This document shows, in pieces, positions 28,533 to 37,387 of a stretch of 64,000 nt of DNA. The DNA lies in contig CANLVG010000013.1 in the NCBI GenBank assembly GCA_947494565.1, positions 120,475-184,474 of the forward strand, in the 5' to 3' direction. Position 1 is the first letter of the stretch. Every line of letters starts with the position of its first letter. Under the pieces are notes generated by a model. It saw nothing but the letters and a program-made list of their open reading frames with translations, did no database searches and was not told where the DNA came from. The DNA comes from an uncultured Flavobacteriaceae bacterium (GTDB lineage Bacteria; Bacteroidota; Bacteroidia; Flavobacteriales; Flavobacteriaceae). The translations under genes and the position numbers were made by a program.

Positions 28533-30137
28533 ATGGTGAGATCTATAGCGCTTCTAGCGCTTATGTTGGCGTTGGCATGCAAAACCGAAAAGAAAGAGAT
28601 CCAATCTACAGTTGTTTCTGAAACAGCTACTAGCGAAAGTCCAGAGCTCCAGACCCCCGACCAACTTTTAGGAGAACTTTTTGCGGATGTTCAATTAGCA
28701 CAAGTTTTTGAAGATGGTAAAACCTTTGTCGATTGCAGGGCGAAGTACCCCTATGAGACCATTCGAACCAATTACGCCGCTCAAAAAACCAATTCCGAGT
28801 TTGATTTAAGGGCCTTTGTATTGGCCCACTTTGAAATTCCCCCTTCCATAACGTCCAACTTTAAATCAGACCCGAATCGTTCCGCTGTCGAACATGTGGA
28901 GGCCCTCTGGCCCGAACTTCAACGGCAGTCCGATGTCGATCAAAATGGAAGTACTTTGATTACTTTACCCAAACCATATATCGTTCCGGGAGGTCGGTTT
29001 CGCGAGGTGTATTATTGGGATAGTTATTTTACGATGCTCGGACTTGCGGAAAGTGGCAAATTTGATCTCATCAGAAATATGTTGGATAATTTTGCCCATC
29101 TGATCCAAACCGTAGGGCATATTCCGAATGGAAACCGCACCTATTACATCACTCGATCCCAACCTCCATTTTTTTCGCAAATGGTGGCCTTACTGGCCAA
29201 ATATGAAGGGGATTCGGTCTATAGCACCTATAAGGAAGCGTTACGAACAGAATACGAGTTTTGGATGGCTGGTGCTGACTTGACTTCCGAACTCAACACA
29301 AAACCTATAAAACACTGTGTCAGTACACCTTCAGGAGTGATGAACCGTTACTATGATTTAGGAGATACGCCCCGTCAAGAATCTTATAGAGAAGATTACG
29401 AATTGGTTCAAGAAATGAACGGGGGAGCAAAAATGTACCGCGATTTACGCTCAGGAGCCGAATCAGGTTGGGATTATACGACCCGATGGTTCGCCGATGG
29501 AAAGACCATGGGCACTATTGAAACAACCGATATCATTCCCGTTGACCTCAACGCTTTACTCTTTGGTCTTGAAGAGGTCTTGATTCGATGTTATTCCGAT
29601 GATGTCGCCTATACCGCCGCTTTAAAGACCAGCATGAAAAGTAGAAAGGACTTCTTGGAGAAGTACTCCTGGAACACGAACGATAAGGTCTTTGAAGACT
29701 TTAATTGGGTAAAACAGCAGCAGACCGGCATCAAATCGTTGGCCATGGTATACCCCCTATTCTTCAAGATGGCCACACAAGAACAAGCCGACGGAATCGC
29801 GGCATACTTAAGAAAGTATTTTTTAAAACCCGGTGGCCTACCCGCTACCTTGAATTATTCAGGTCAACAATGGGATGCTCCAAACGGTTGGGCACCGCTA
29901 CAATGGATGGCCATTAAGGGCTTGGATCGGTATGGTCATTCCGACCTGGCAAAAACCATTGCAGAGCGTTGGGTAGCGCTCAACGAAAAAGTCTATGCCA
30001 ATACCGGTAAGTTCGTCGAGAAATACAATGTGGAGGACATGACCCTTGAAGCCGGTGGAGGGGAATATCCGGTACAAGACGGCTTCGGGTGGAGCAACGG
30101 AGTGTACCTCGCCCTCAAGGCGTATGTAGAGGAGTAG
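28533..30137 (+). CDS. treA: Trehalase (GH37), lipoprotein
   Basis: 534 residues. The N-terminus MVRSIALLALMLALAC has a lipobox, so it is periplasmic or surface-anchored. Both trehalase signatures are present: PGGRFREVYYWDSYFTMLGL (about 150) and QWDAPNGWAPLQW (about 450), along with 'RDLRSGAESGWDYTTRWF' holding the catalytic Asp (G-W-D) and 'EKYNVEDMTLEAGGGEYPVQDGFGWSNGV' with the catalytic Glu. It splits trehalose into two glucoses. Length matches the family. It starts 30 bp after gcdH. Confidence 0.96.
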   Translation: MVRSIALLALMLALACKTEKKEIQSTVVSETATSESPELQTPDQLLGELFADVQLAQVFEDGKTFVDCRAKYPYETIRTNYAAQKTNSEFDLRAFVLAHFEIPPSITSNFKSDPNRSAVEHVEALWPELQRQSDVDQNGSTLITLPKPYIVPGGRFREVYYWDSYFTMLGLAESGKFDLIRNMLDNFAHLIQTVGHIPNGNRTYYITRSQPPFFSQMVALLAKYEGDSVYSTYKEALRTEYEFWMAGADLTSELNTKPIKHCVSTPSGVMNRYYDLGDTPRQESYREDYELVQEMNGGAKMYRDLRSGAESGWDYTTRWFADGKTMGTIETTDIIPVDLNALLFGLEEVLIRCYSDDVAYTAALKTSMKSRKDFLEKYSWNTNDKVFEDFNWVKQQQTGIKSLAMVYPLFFKMATQEQADGIAAYLRKYFLKPGGLPATLNYSGQQWDAPNGWAPLQWMAIKGLDRYGHSDLAKTIAERWVALNEKVYANTGKFVEKYNVEDMTLEAGGGEYPVQDGFGWSNGVYLALKAYVEE

Positions 30138-30235
30138 GTTTCACCACGATACCAGACCAATCTCGATTTATTCTTCGATTCTTCGGTCGTATACCTTTTA
30201 GAATACTTTTTTTACATTAATTTGTAATTTCAACA

Positions 30236-32353
30236 ATGTCCGTTATGAAAATATTCTTTCAAGTGGCTCTTCTATTTCTCATTCTCTCGTGCGAGAAACT
30301 GGAAGAACCCGCAACCTTTGAATTGACTACCGAAACTATTCCTGAAGAAGCAGGTTCGGTAAGCCCTTCGGAAGGAAAGTTCGGTTTGGACGAGAAAATC
30401 GACTTGGAGGCCACTCCAGCAGAGGGCTATTTTTTTATGGGTTGGACCGGCGACATCTCCTCAACGGAAAACCCAATGGAAATGGTTATAAAATCGGACA
30501 GGAAAATAACAGCGATTTTCGAAAAAATCGACGAGGACAAGGACGGGGTTGCTGACGACATCGACCAGTGTCTCGAAACCCCGGAAGGAGAACAGGTGGA
30601 TGAACAAGGCTGCTCGGAGAGCCAAAAGGATACCGATGATGATGGAATTCAAGACAGCATTGATAACTGTCCAGAAACGAACGAAGGGGAAACGGTCGAT
30701 GAAAATGGTTGTTCAAATGGACAAAAGGATACGGACGGGGACGGTATTAACGATGCTTTGGATGTGTGTCCTGAAACTCCCGAAGGGGAGGATGTAAATG
30801 AACAAGGTTGTGGCGATACCCAAAAAGACTCCGATAATGACGGGGTTATGGACGATCTCGACCAATGCCCCGAAACGCCCGAAGGGGAGGATGTCGATGA
30901 GCAGGGCTGTGCCAATACCCAAAAAGATTCAGACGGTGATGGAGTGACCGATGACTTCGACCAATGTCCTGAAACACCCGAAGGTGAGAATGTCGATGAA
31001 CAGGGCTGTGCCGATACTCAAAAAGATTCGGATAATGATGGAGTGACCGACGACCTCGACCAATGTCCTGAAACATCCGAAGCGGAGGATGTCGATGAAC
31101 AGGGCTGTGCCAATACCCAAAAAGATTCAGATGGTGATGGGGTGACCGACGACCTCGACCAATGCCCTGAAACACCCGAAGGGGAAGATGTCGATGAACA
31201 GGGCTGCGCCGACACCCAAAAAGATTCGGATAATGATGGGATGACCGACGACCTCGACCAATGCCCTGAAACACCCGAAGGGGAAGATGTCGATGAACAG
31301 GGCTGCGCCAACACCCAAAAGGATTCTGACAATGATGGGGTTACGGACGACCTCGACCAATGCCCCGAAACTCCTGAAGGAGAAATAGTTGGCGAAGATG
31401 GGTGCGTCATTAGATTAAAAACATACGTTCCGGATGATCGATTTGAGCAAAAGTTGATTACTGAAGGGTATGATGATGTCATGGATGACTATGTGCTTAC
31501 CTCCAAAATTTCAGAGGTCGAAAGGCTATTTCTTTCAGGAATTAAGGATTTCACAGGGCTAGATGCCTTTGTCTCCTTAGAATATCTTTTTATCGGGGAT
31601 TCTGGAGATCGCACTTATGACTTCAATGCAGGTGATTTCCCAAACCTATCCGAACTAACTTTAAGTTTTGTCCAGTTGAAGTCTCTCAAAATAGATGAGA
31701 CCAGCAATCTGCAGTATTTATATCCTAGTATGGGATTGGAAACTTTGATTGTAACGAACAATCGCAGCCTTACCTATTTAAGCTTACGTGAGTCACATGT
31801 AAAATCCGCTATAATTTCAGGGAATCCAAATTTAAAAGGTTTTGGCGCAGGCGATTTCCATGAGGGTGGTGGACTTGATGAACTTACGTTGACAGATAAC
31901 CCTTCATTGAAATCTTTGAGTTTCTCTAACATTGAAATCAAACAGTTCAATTTATCGGATTATTCTACAATTGAATCGTTTGGCGCAGAGGCAATATATA
32001 CCGGTTTACCATTTGAACTATCCGATTTTCCGAATTTAAAGCATTTAACGCTTAGCAATATGTATCAAGAGATCGATATATCATCCAACCATGCCTTAGA
32101 AACTTTGAACATCTCTGATTCGGGCAATGGAAATGAATTGGACATCTCCAACAATGGTGCCCTAAAAAAACTAATATACTATATAGAAGAAGGCATTGAA
32201 AAATTAGATTTGTCGCATAATATACTTCTTGAAAACATTGTGATAGGAGGAAGCATCACTTGTATTAAGGTCAACCAACAGCAGTTTGATAATATTCCCC
32301 CCAATTGGAAAATTGGGTCTGCTATGGAATATGCTCTTGAATGCCCTGATTAG
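30236..32353 (+). CDS. Surface lipoprotein with InlB-like, TSP3 and leucine-rich repeats
   Basis: 705 residues. The N-terminus MKIFFQVALLFLILSC (from the second ATG at 30245) has a lipobox. A divergent InlB B-repeat-like domain (about 25-95, ending MVIKSDRKITAIFEK) is followed by nine TSP type 3 repeats of 33 residues and then a leucine-rich region (about 395-705) starting TYVPDDRFEQKLITEGYDD, a start I recognise from Flavobacteriaceae LRR proteins. The end is CIKVNQQQFDNIPPNW...ECPD. No sorting domain is visible, so anchoring is through the lipid. Probably a calcium-stabilised surface protein; binding partner unknown. Confidence 0.9.
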   Translation: MSVMKIFFQVALLFLILSCEKLEEPATFELTTETIPEEAGSVSPSEGKFGLDEKIDLEATPAEGYFFMGWTGDISSTENPMEMVIKSDRKITAIFEKIDEDKDGVADDIDQCLETPEGEQVDEQGCSESQKDTDDDGIQDSIDNCPETNEGETVDENGCSNGQKDTDGDGINDALDVCPETPEGEDVNEQGCGDTQKDSDNDGVMDDLDQCPETPEGEDVDEQGCANTQKDSDGDGVTDDFDQCPETPEGENVDEQGCADTQKDSDNDGVTDDLDQCPETSEAEDVDEQGCANTQKDSDGDGVTDDLDQCPETPEGEDVDEQGCADTQKDSDNDGMTDDLDQCPETPEGEDVDEQGCANTQKDSDNDGVTDDLDQCPETPEGEIVGEDGCVIRLKTYVPDDRFEQKLITEGYDDVMDDYVLTSKISEVERLFLSGIKDFTGLDAFVSLEYLFIGDSGDRTYDFNAGDFPNLSELTLSFVQLKSLKIDETSNLQYLYPSMGLETLIVTNNRSLTYLSLRESHVKSAIISGNPNLKGFGAGDFHEGGGLDELTLTDNPSLKSLSFSNIEIKQFNLSDYSTIESFGAEAIYTGLPFELSDFPNLKHLTLSNMYQEIDISSNHALETLNISDSGNGNELDISNNGALKKLIYYIEEGIEKLDLSHNILLENIVIGGSITCIKVNQQQFDNIPPNWKIGSAMEYALECPD
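30530..31420 (+). repeat. Nine tandem 99-bp TSP3 repeats
   Basis: 891 bp made of nine in-frame units of 99 bp (33 residues). Each has a DxDxDG calcium loop, then a NC/QCPET motif and a GC near the end. Units 4-9 are nearly identical at DNA level (for example GACGACCTCGACCAATG recurs), while units 1-3 have diverged. This suggests recent unit duplication in the right part. Copy number may vary between strains. Confidence 0.92.
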
Positions 32354-32457
32354 AGTCTTGGATTATGAGCAAAAAATATTCAAAAATCAAATACTGTATG
32401 CTATCCTTTTTGTCCGATATATTAATCGGGCATAGCTTCGCTGATATCAAATTAACT

Positions 32458-34764
32458 CTAGATTTCCTGGACCTTTATTAAACGGACTCTAATCGATTTA
32501 CTAATAGGAGTCTTACTCCCATCCGCATAATGATTGTAAGGCACCAGCACATTGGTTTCTGGAAAATAGGCCGCTAAATCCCCCTTCGGAATAGCGTAAG
32601 GAATCACCTTGAAATTATTCGCCTTTCGCACAATCCCATCATAGGTGCTGGTCATGTGTACCACATCGAACTTTTGTAATTGGGCATCCTTCATGTCTGC
32701 AGGGTTCATAAAAAGAACCCTTCGTGCATTGTATACTCCACGGTAACGATCATCCAATCCGTAGATTGTGGTATTGAACTGATCATGGGACCGAATGGTC
32801 ATCAATAGATACTCATCCGGTGCCAACCGATGTTCCGGAACTGTATTGATGGTCAATTGCGCCTTACCATTAGGTAGTTTGCTGAAATCCAATTCGCGGA
32901 CGTTGTTGGGCAAATAATACCCGGCCCCTTTCGAGCGATTTTCAGTATGGTCAAACCCCTTGACCACCAAATCGATTTTTTCGCGAATGTGTTCGTAATT
33001 TTCCGCCAGCGATTTCCAATCCATTGAATGCTTGCCTTCAAAAAAAGTATCCGCCAATTCCGAGATGATATCGGGTTCGCTTTTGATAGTATCGGAGGCT
33101 GGTTTCAATAGTCCTCTAGACTGGCGTACCTGCCCCATACTGTTCTCGACCGTTATATGACGTAACTTCCCATTCTTCATGTCCTTTTCCGAACGCCCAT
33201 ACGTCGGAAGGATGAGACCTATTTTTCCAGTGACCAAGTGGGTACGGTTCAATTTGGTACTGACTTGAACCGTTAGATTACAATTCTGAATGCCTTCTGC
33301 CGTATAGGCCGTATCGGAAGCGGCCATGAGAAAGTTACCGCCCAAACACATGAAGAATTTTGCCTTTTCTTCATACATCGCCTTCATTGCCCCAACGGTA
33401 TCGTACCCTTCTTTTGAGGGCGGCACAAATCCCAAGTGTCTTTCTATTCTCTCGTTTAACTCTTCATTGACAAAATGCATGATGCCCACACTTCGGTCAC
33501 CTTGTACATTACTATGACCTCGTACCGGACAGGTGCCCGCGTTGGGCCTACCAATGGCGCCTTTCAACAACAGGAGATTGACGAACTCACGAATATTCTC
33601 GACCCCATTTTTATGTTGTGTCAAACCCATGGCCCAGCACACGACTATTTTTGATTTTTTGGCCAATAACTCGACTACCGCATTGATTTTGTCCAACTCG
33701 ACGCCACACTGTTGGAGTAGTGCTTTTTCATCATAGGTTTTCAAATCGGCCAGTAAAGCTTCGTAACCGTCAACATATCGTTTTATGAAATCATGATCAA
33801 AAACCGTATCGCTAATGGCGTCCAAAGCGGCCAACTTGATCAAAATCAATTTCATCAGCGGAATGTCTTGATTGATTCTAACAGGAAGGTGAAAATCCGC
33901 AATATCCTCTCCTGAACCGATCCATCCCTTCAAGTGCTGTGGGTTTTTGAAGTTCACTAATCCGGACTCCTTCAACGGATTGATACTAATGACTTTTCCG
34001 CCGTTTTGCTTACACTTTTCAAGAGCGGATAACATACGTGGATGATTGGTGCCGGGGTTTTGGCCTGCAACAATGACCACCTCAGCCCCATACAGATCTT
34101 CCAATTTCACAGAACCCTTTCCTATACCCAAAGTTTCACTCAAGGCCACTCCACTTGATTCATGACACATATTGGAGCAATCGGGCATGTTGTTGGTACC
34201 CAAAGCACGCGCGAACATTCCATATAAAAAAGCGGCCTCGTTACTCGAACGCCCTGAGGTATAAAAAATAGCTTCGTCCGGGGAATTCAATTTTTTGAGC
34301 TCGGTGGAAATCAATTGATAGGCTTCTTGCCAACCGATGGGTTCATAGTGAATACTACCTTCGCGTAACACAAGTGGTTCAATGAGCCGTCCGAATTTAT
34401 TCAACTCATAATCGGTCAACAACGAAAGTGCTTCAACAGAATGTTGTTTAAAAAAGTCCGCACCGATTTGGGAGGTCGTGGCTTCATCGGCCAAGGCCTT
34501 TGCCCCGTTCTCACAATACTCTGCTACTTTAGAGGGTTTTTCCGGATCTGGCCAAGCGCAACTTGGGCAACTGAATCCATCTTGTTGGTTCATATCCAAC
34601 AAGGCCGTCATCGACCTGACCACGCCCATTTCCTTAAAACTATGGCGCAAGGCCGCTTGAACTCCTAAAGGTCCTGCAGCGACTCGCATAGGGTCTTTCA
34701 ATTTGATATCCAAAAAATCCTGATTGCCCCGTATAGAGACATTTCTCGTAAACTTGACTGCCAT
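32458..34764 (-). CDS. YdeP-type molybdopterin oxidoreductase (FdhF family)
   Basis: 768 residues, resembling the FdhF/YdeP alpha subunit family. Recognised features: the N-terminal GFSCPSCAWPDPEKPSKVAEYCENG, a molybdopterin domain (YGMFARALGTNNMPDCSNMCHESSGVAL), 'NPGTNHPRMLSALEKCKQNGGK' and a C-terminal dinucleotide-binding-like domain (LMTIRSHDQFNTTIYGLDDRYRGVYNARRV). It lacks the N-terminal [4Fe-4S] Cys cluster of true formate dehydrogenases, so the substrate is doubtful. YdeP is associated with acid resistance in enterobacteria. No redox partner is encoded next to it. Confidence 0.88.
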   Translation of the reverse strand: MAVKFTRNVSIRGNQDFLDIKLKDPMRVAAGPLGVQAALRHSFKEMGVVRSMTALLDMNQQDGFSCPSCAWPDPEKPSKVAEYCENGAKALADEATTSQIGADFFKQHSVEALSLLTDYELNKFGRLIEPLVLREGSIHYEPIGWQEAYQLISTELKKLNSPDEAIFYTSGRSSNEAAFLYGMFARALGTNNMPDCSNMCHESSGVALSETLGIGKGSVKLEDLYGAEVVIVAGQNPGTNHPRMLSALEKCKQNGGKVISINPLKESGLVNFKNPQHLKGWIGSGEDIADFHLPVRINQDIPLMKLILIKLAALDAISDTVFDHDFIKRYVDGYEALLADLKTYDEKALLQQCGVELDKINAVVELLAKKSKIVVCWAMGLTQHKNGVENIREFVNLLLLKGAIGRPNAGTCPVRGHSNVQGDRSVGIMHFVNEELNERIERHLGFVPPSKEGYDTVGAMKAMYEEKAKFFMCLGGNFLMAASDTAYTAEGIQNCNLTVQVSTKLNRTHLVTGKIGLILPTYGRSEKDMKNGKLRHITVENSMGQVRQSRGLLKPASDTIKSEPDIISELADTFFEGKHSMDWKSLAENYEHIREKIDLVVKGFDHTENRSKGAGYYLPNNVRELDFSKLPNGKAQLTINTVPEHRLAPDEYLLMTIRSHDQFNTTIYGLDDRYRGVYNARRVLFMNPADMKDAQLQKFDVVHMTSTYDGIVRKANNFKVIPYAIPKGDLAAYFPETNVLVPYNHYADGSKTPISKSIRVRLIKVQEI

Positions 34765-34973
34765 GTGCTACTGATGTGAACCATAAAGTTAGGCTTTATT
34801 TCGGGACCCATGTGGCTAAAAGGGCACTTATGAATTGCCAGAAAACAACTTTGTGGCCATTCACCACAACTTTCCCTTGCTACACATCATTTCTTTTCTC
34901 GAATCGGGCGCTCCACATATCTTTGGAGGGTAATTAAAGAGTAAATTTTTTCATTTTCATATAGTGTTCTCGT

Positions 34974-35007
34974 AAAAGAGCTCCGATCGAAAGACGGAGC
35001 TCTTTTT
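34974..35007 (-). terminator. Terminator after the RDD gene
   Basis: AAAAGAGCTCCG (34974-34985) pairs with CGGAGCTCTTTT (34995-35006) around a 9-base loop. Because the stem carries A and T at both ends it could act in either direction; it lies 25 bp past the RDD stop. The rest of the 34765-35031 gap shows nothing else. Confidence 0.7.
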
Positions 35008-35031
35008 AGTTTTATTCCGATTGGGTTGCTC

Positions 35032-35433
35032 TTAGGTTGTCTTTTCAAGCACTACCGATCCAGCTACCAAATCGTGGATCGCTTTTTTCTTCTCGTTCCC
35101 GGTAACCGTTAAAAGGGAAAACCAGCCTAATGAAGCTTTAAAGACAAATCGAAGCAAAGCCGCAAAAAAAGAAATGTTCTTACTTCGGTTGCGATCTTTC
35201 TTTACAGAGATACCCGCATAGGAATGCCCTATAGTACCTCCATAAACACTTGTGAAAATAGGGTCATAACATACAAATATCAGCACAAAGGCCGTAATCC
35301 TGATGTATTGTGGTACGGTTTCGAACTGTGCGAAAATTTCAGAAATCAGATACACAGCGGCAATTAAGAGTATACTATCGATAACTGCGGCTTTTACCCG
35401 GTCGGGGAGTTGAGCGTAATTCTTTTCCTTCAT
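35032..35433 (-). CDS. RDD-family membrane protein
   Basis: 133 residues with about three membrane spans. The N-terminus LPDRVKAAVIDSILLIAAVYLI carries the R-x(6)-D arrangement that names RDD proteins, and the pattern GHSYAGISVKKDRNRSKNISFFAALLRF fits the second family block. Function is not established; some members have been linked to sodium or osmotic tolerance. It stands alone on the minus strand. Confidence 0.85.
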   Translation of the reverse strand: MKEKNYAQLPDRVKAAVIDSILLIAAVYLISEIFAQFETVPQYIRITAFVLIFVCYDPIFTSVYGGTIGHSYAGISVKKDRNRSKNISFFAALLRFVFKASLGWFSLLTVTGNEKKKAIHDLVAGSVVLEKTT

Positions 35434-35583
35434 AAGTATTCGAATGTACTAATCCTAAACTATACGGCATAAAAAGCGGCTGATAATGCCATATTAAAAC
35501 CAAGGTTGTTAAATTAATTTTTTTACTTGTCTTCTAAGATAAATCCAAGATTTAGAATAGCGCCTGCTTACGATGGATTTTCC

Positions 35584-36048
35584 TTAATTGATCCTACCAT
35601 CCCTTATCAATTTAAAGGCAACCTTGCGCACCCCATGGTCGGTATCCCATTCTTTTGTTTTTTGAAAACCAAACTGCTGGTACAGGTTTTTTGCGGGATG
35701 ATTGTCCAGGCCTGTTTCCACAGTAAACGATTTAACGTCATGGGTATCAAGAACAAATTGAAGCAAAGCACTGGCCATTCCTTCTCGGAATGAATCAGGA
35801 TGTACGACCAAACTTTGGATATGAATGGATCGCAACTCCATCTTTAATTCTATTACACCTTTTAAGTTCTGATTTTTGTGGTAGCCGTAAAAGGTGTTCT
35901 TACCGTTCAGAAAAGCAGCCAAAGGTCTTTGCAAGGGTGGAAAATCAACGACCTTCAACAACTTGGCCTCAACGGCATAAGCGGCCTGAAAGATTATTCG
36001 AATGCGCTTCGACGTTGCGTTCGTGGTATGATCAAGTTGTACTATCAT
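35584..36048 (-). CDS. GNAT-family N-acetyltransferase
   Basis: The start at 36048 (MIVQLDHTTNATSKRIRIIF) is chosen; the reading from 36090 adds residues overlapping more of the methyltransferase gene. About 154 residues. The acetyl-CoA motif SLVVHPDSFREGMASALLQFVLDTH shows the Q/R-x-x-G-x-G/A pattern in altered form (R-E-G-M-A), and LDNHPAKNLYQQFGFQK is the C-terminal GNAT block. It overlaps the dcm gene end by 17 bp, so it is translated with it. Substrate unknown. Confidence 0.8.
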   Translation of the reverse strand: MIVQLDHTTNATSKRIRIIFQAAYAVEAKLLKVVDFPPLQRPLAAFLNGKNTFYGYHKNQNLKGVIELKMELRSIHIQSLVVHPDSFREGMASALLQFVLDTHDVKSFTVETGLDNHPAKNLYQQFGFQKTKEWDTDHGVRKVAFKLIRDGRIN

Positions 36049-37297
36049 CGTGAACTTCCGATTGCCCGATCTGTTGGTATAGGGCGGCACCTATTTTCCC
36101 AACCACACCAACGACTAGGGCGTTGCCCATAAAGAAGGCGCGTTTGGTATCGGTGATTCCCTCCAGTTTCGTGTGATTGTCGGGAAACATGTTCAGGCGT
36201 TCCAATTCCACGGGGGTCAATCTTCGAAGACCCTTTTTGGTATGGACTACATGCTTAAAACGCGACGCCGACTTCCCTCCTTCTCCTGTGATAATAGTTC
36301 TTGAGGCATTGTCCAACGCATCAGGAAACACCATACTACCCTCGCTATAGTTGTATTCAAACCCGGCCGCTGTTTTTCTGATTTCCTTTTTGGCACCTTT
36401 CAAATAACTCCACTTGGGCAGGTCTTCTTCGGCGATAAAAAAATCTTCGGTTACTTCCCCGTTCTGAAGAATATCGCCCAAAACCGTGCGCTTTCCCTCA
36501 AAACTAGCCATAGTCTTCAAAGTGTGCACTTTCCCTTGAGACATTAGCCCGGTATTTTGAAAAGGGGATAACTTTCCATCTTTATTGAACGTTTCGGTAA
36601 TGGAAACCAAATCTCCGTTCAATTCAAAGTCCAGACAATTCGAGACATCGGTTCTTACGGGAAAGGCATTGGCAATGGTTCCCTGCTTTAACAACCAATC
36701 TGTCTTATTTGATTTAAGAAGTTTTTTGTAAGCTGAAGTGGACTTATGGTAAGCGATGAAAAAAATTCGTCGTCGTCGTTGCGGCATCCCATATTCGGCC
36801 GCATTGATGACGCGCCACTCTACCGCATAGCCCAAATCATCCAAACTTTTGAGTATTACGGCATAATCACGTCCGCGCTGATTCGATGGGGATTTTAACA
36901 GCCGATCTACATTCTCTAAAAAAAGGTATTTGGGCTTGTTCTTTTTTTCAGAAAGAATTCTGTGGATGGTCCACCAAAGCACTCCTTTTTTACCGATCAA
37001 CCCTTTGGAGTTATGTAGTGTTGTCGCCACGGAATAATCTTGACACGGAAACCCACCTACGAGCAAATCATGATCAGGTATTTCAGCACTACCGATCGAA
37101 GCAATGTCTTGATTGGAATGATGCTCGCTTCCGAAACGAGCTTCATAAACCCTGGATGCGTGTTGCATCTTTGTCGAAGGTTCCCACTGGTTACTCCAAA
37201 TCACTTCATAGTTCGGACTTTCAGGTTTCGGAAAACCTTCCAATCCCAGACGAAAGCCCCCTACACCTGCAAAAAGTTCAACAACTTTGATTTTCAT
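36032..37297 (-). CDS. DNA (cytosine-5-)-methyltransferase, orphan
   Basis: 421 residues with the C5-methyltransferase motifs in order: motif I VVELFAGVGGFRLGLEGF (SAM), motif IV with the catalytic Cys85 in GGFPCQDYSVA, motif VI ENVDRLL, and motif VIII (PQRRRRIFFIAYH), then a target recognition region and motif X with 'FFMGNALVVGVVGKIGAAL'. It methylates cytosine at a site not predictable from sequence. No restriction endonuclease gene is adjacent, so it looks like a solitary methyltransferase. It ends inside the GNAT gene (17-bp overlap). Confidence 0.93.
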   Translation of the reverse strand: MKIKVVELFAGVGGFRLGLEGFPKPESPNYEVIWSNQWEPSTKMQHASRVYEARFGSEHHSNQDIASIGSAEIPDHDLLVGGFPCQDYSVATTLHNSKGLIGKKGVLWWTIHRILSEKKNKPKYLFLENVDRLLKSPSNQRGRDYAVILKSLDDLGYAVEWRVINAAEYGMPQRRRRIFFIAYHKSTSAYKKLLKSNKTDWLLKQGTIANAFPVRTDVSNCLDFELNGDLVSITETFNKDGKLSPFQNTGLMSQGKVHTLKTMASFEGKRTVLGDILQNGEVTEDFFIAEEDLPKWSYLKGAKKEIRKTAAGFEYNYSEGSMVFPDALDNASRTIITGEGGKSASRFKHVVHTKKGLRRLTPVELERLNMFPDNHTKLEGITDTKRAFFMGNALVVGVVGKIGAALYQQIGQSEVHDDSTT

Positions 37298-37387
37298 TTG
37301 AACATTCAGAATTCATAAACGAAACTATTGGTTTTTTCAATACGATCCTAGCGACACAAAAGTTTTAAATACAGAGGTTTTGAACAA

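Noticed and set aside
30461..31482. Several minus-strand ORFs with repeated RGRRS/SPVHRH patterns
   Set aside because: They are antisense readings of the tandem TSP3 repeats, so their repetition is inherited from the real gene.
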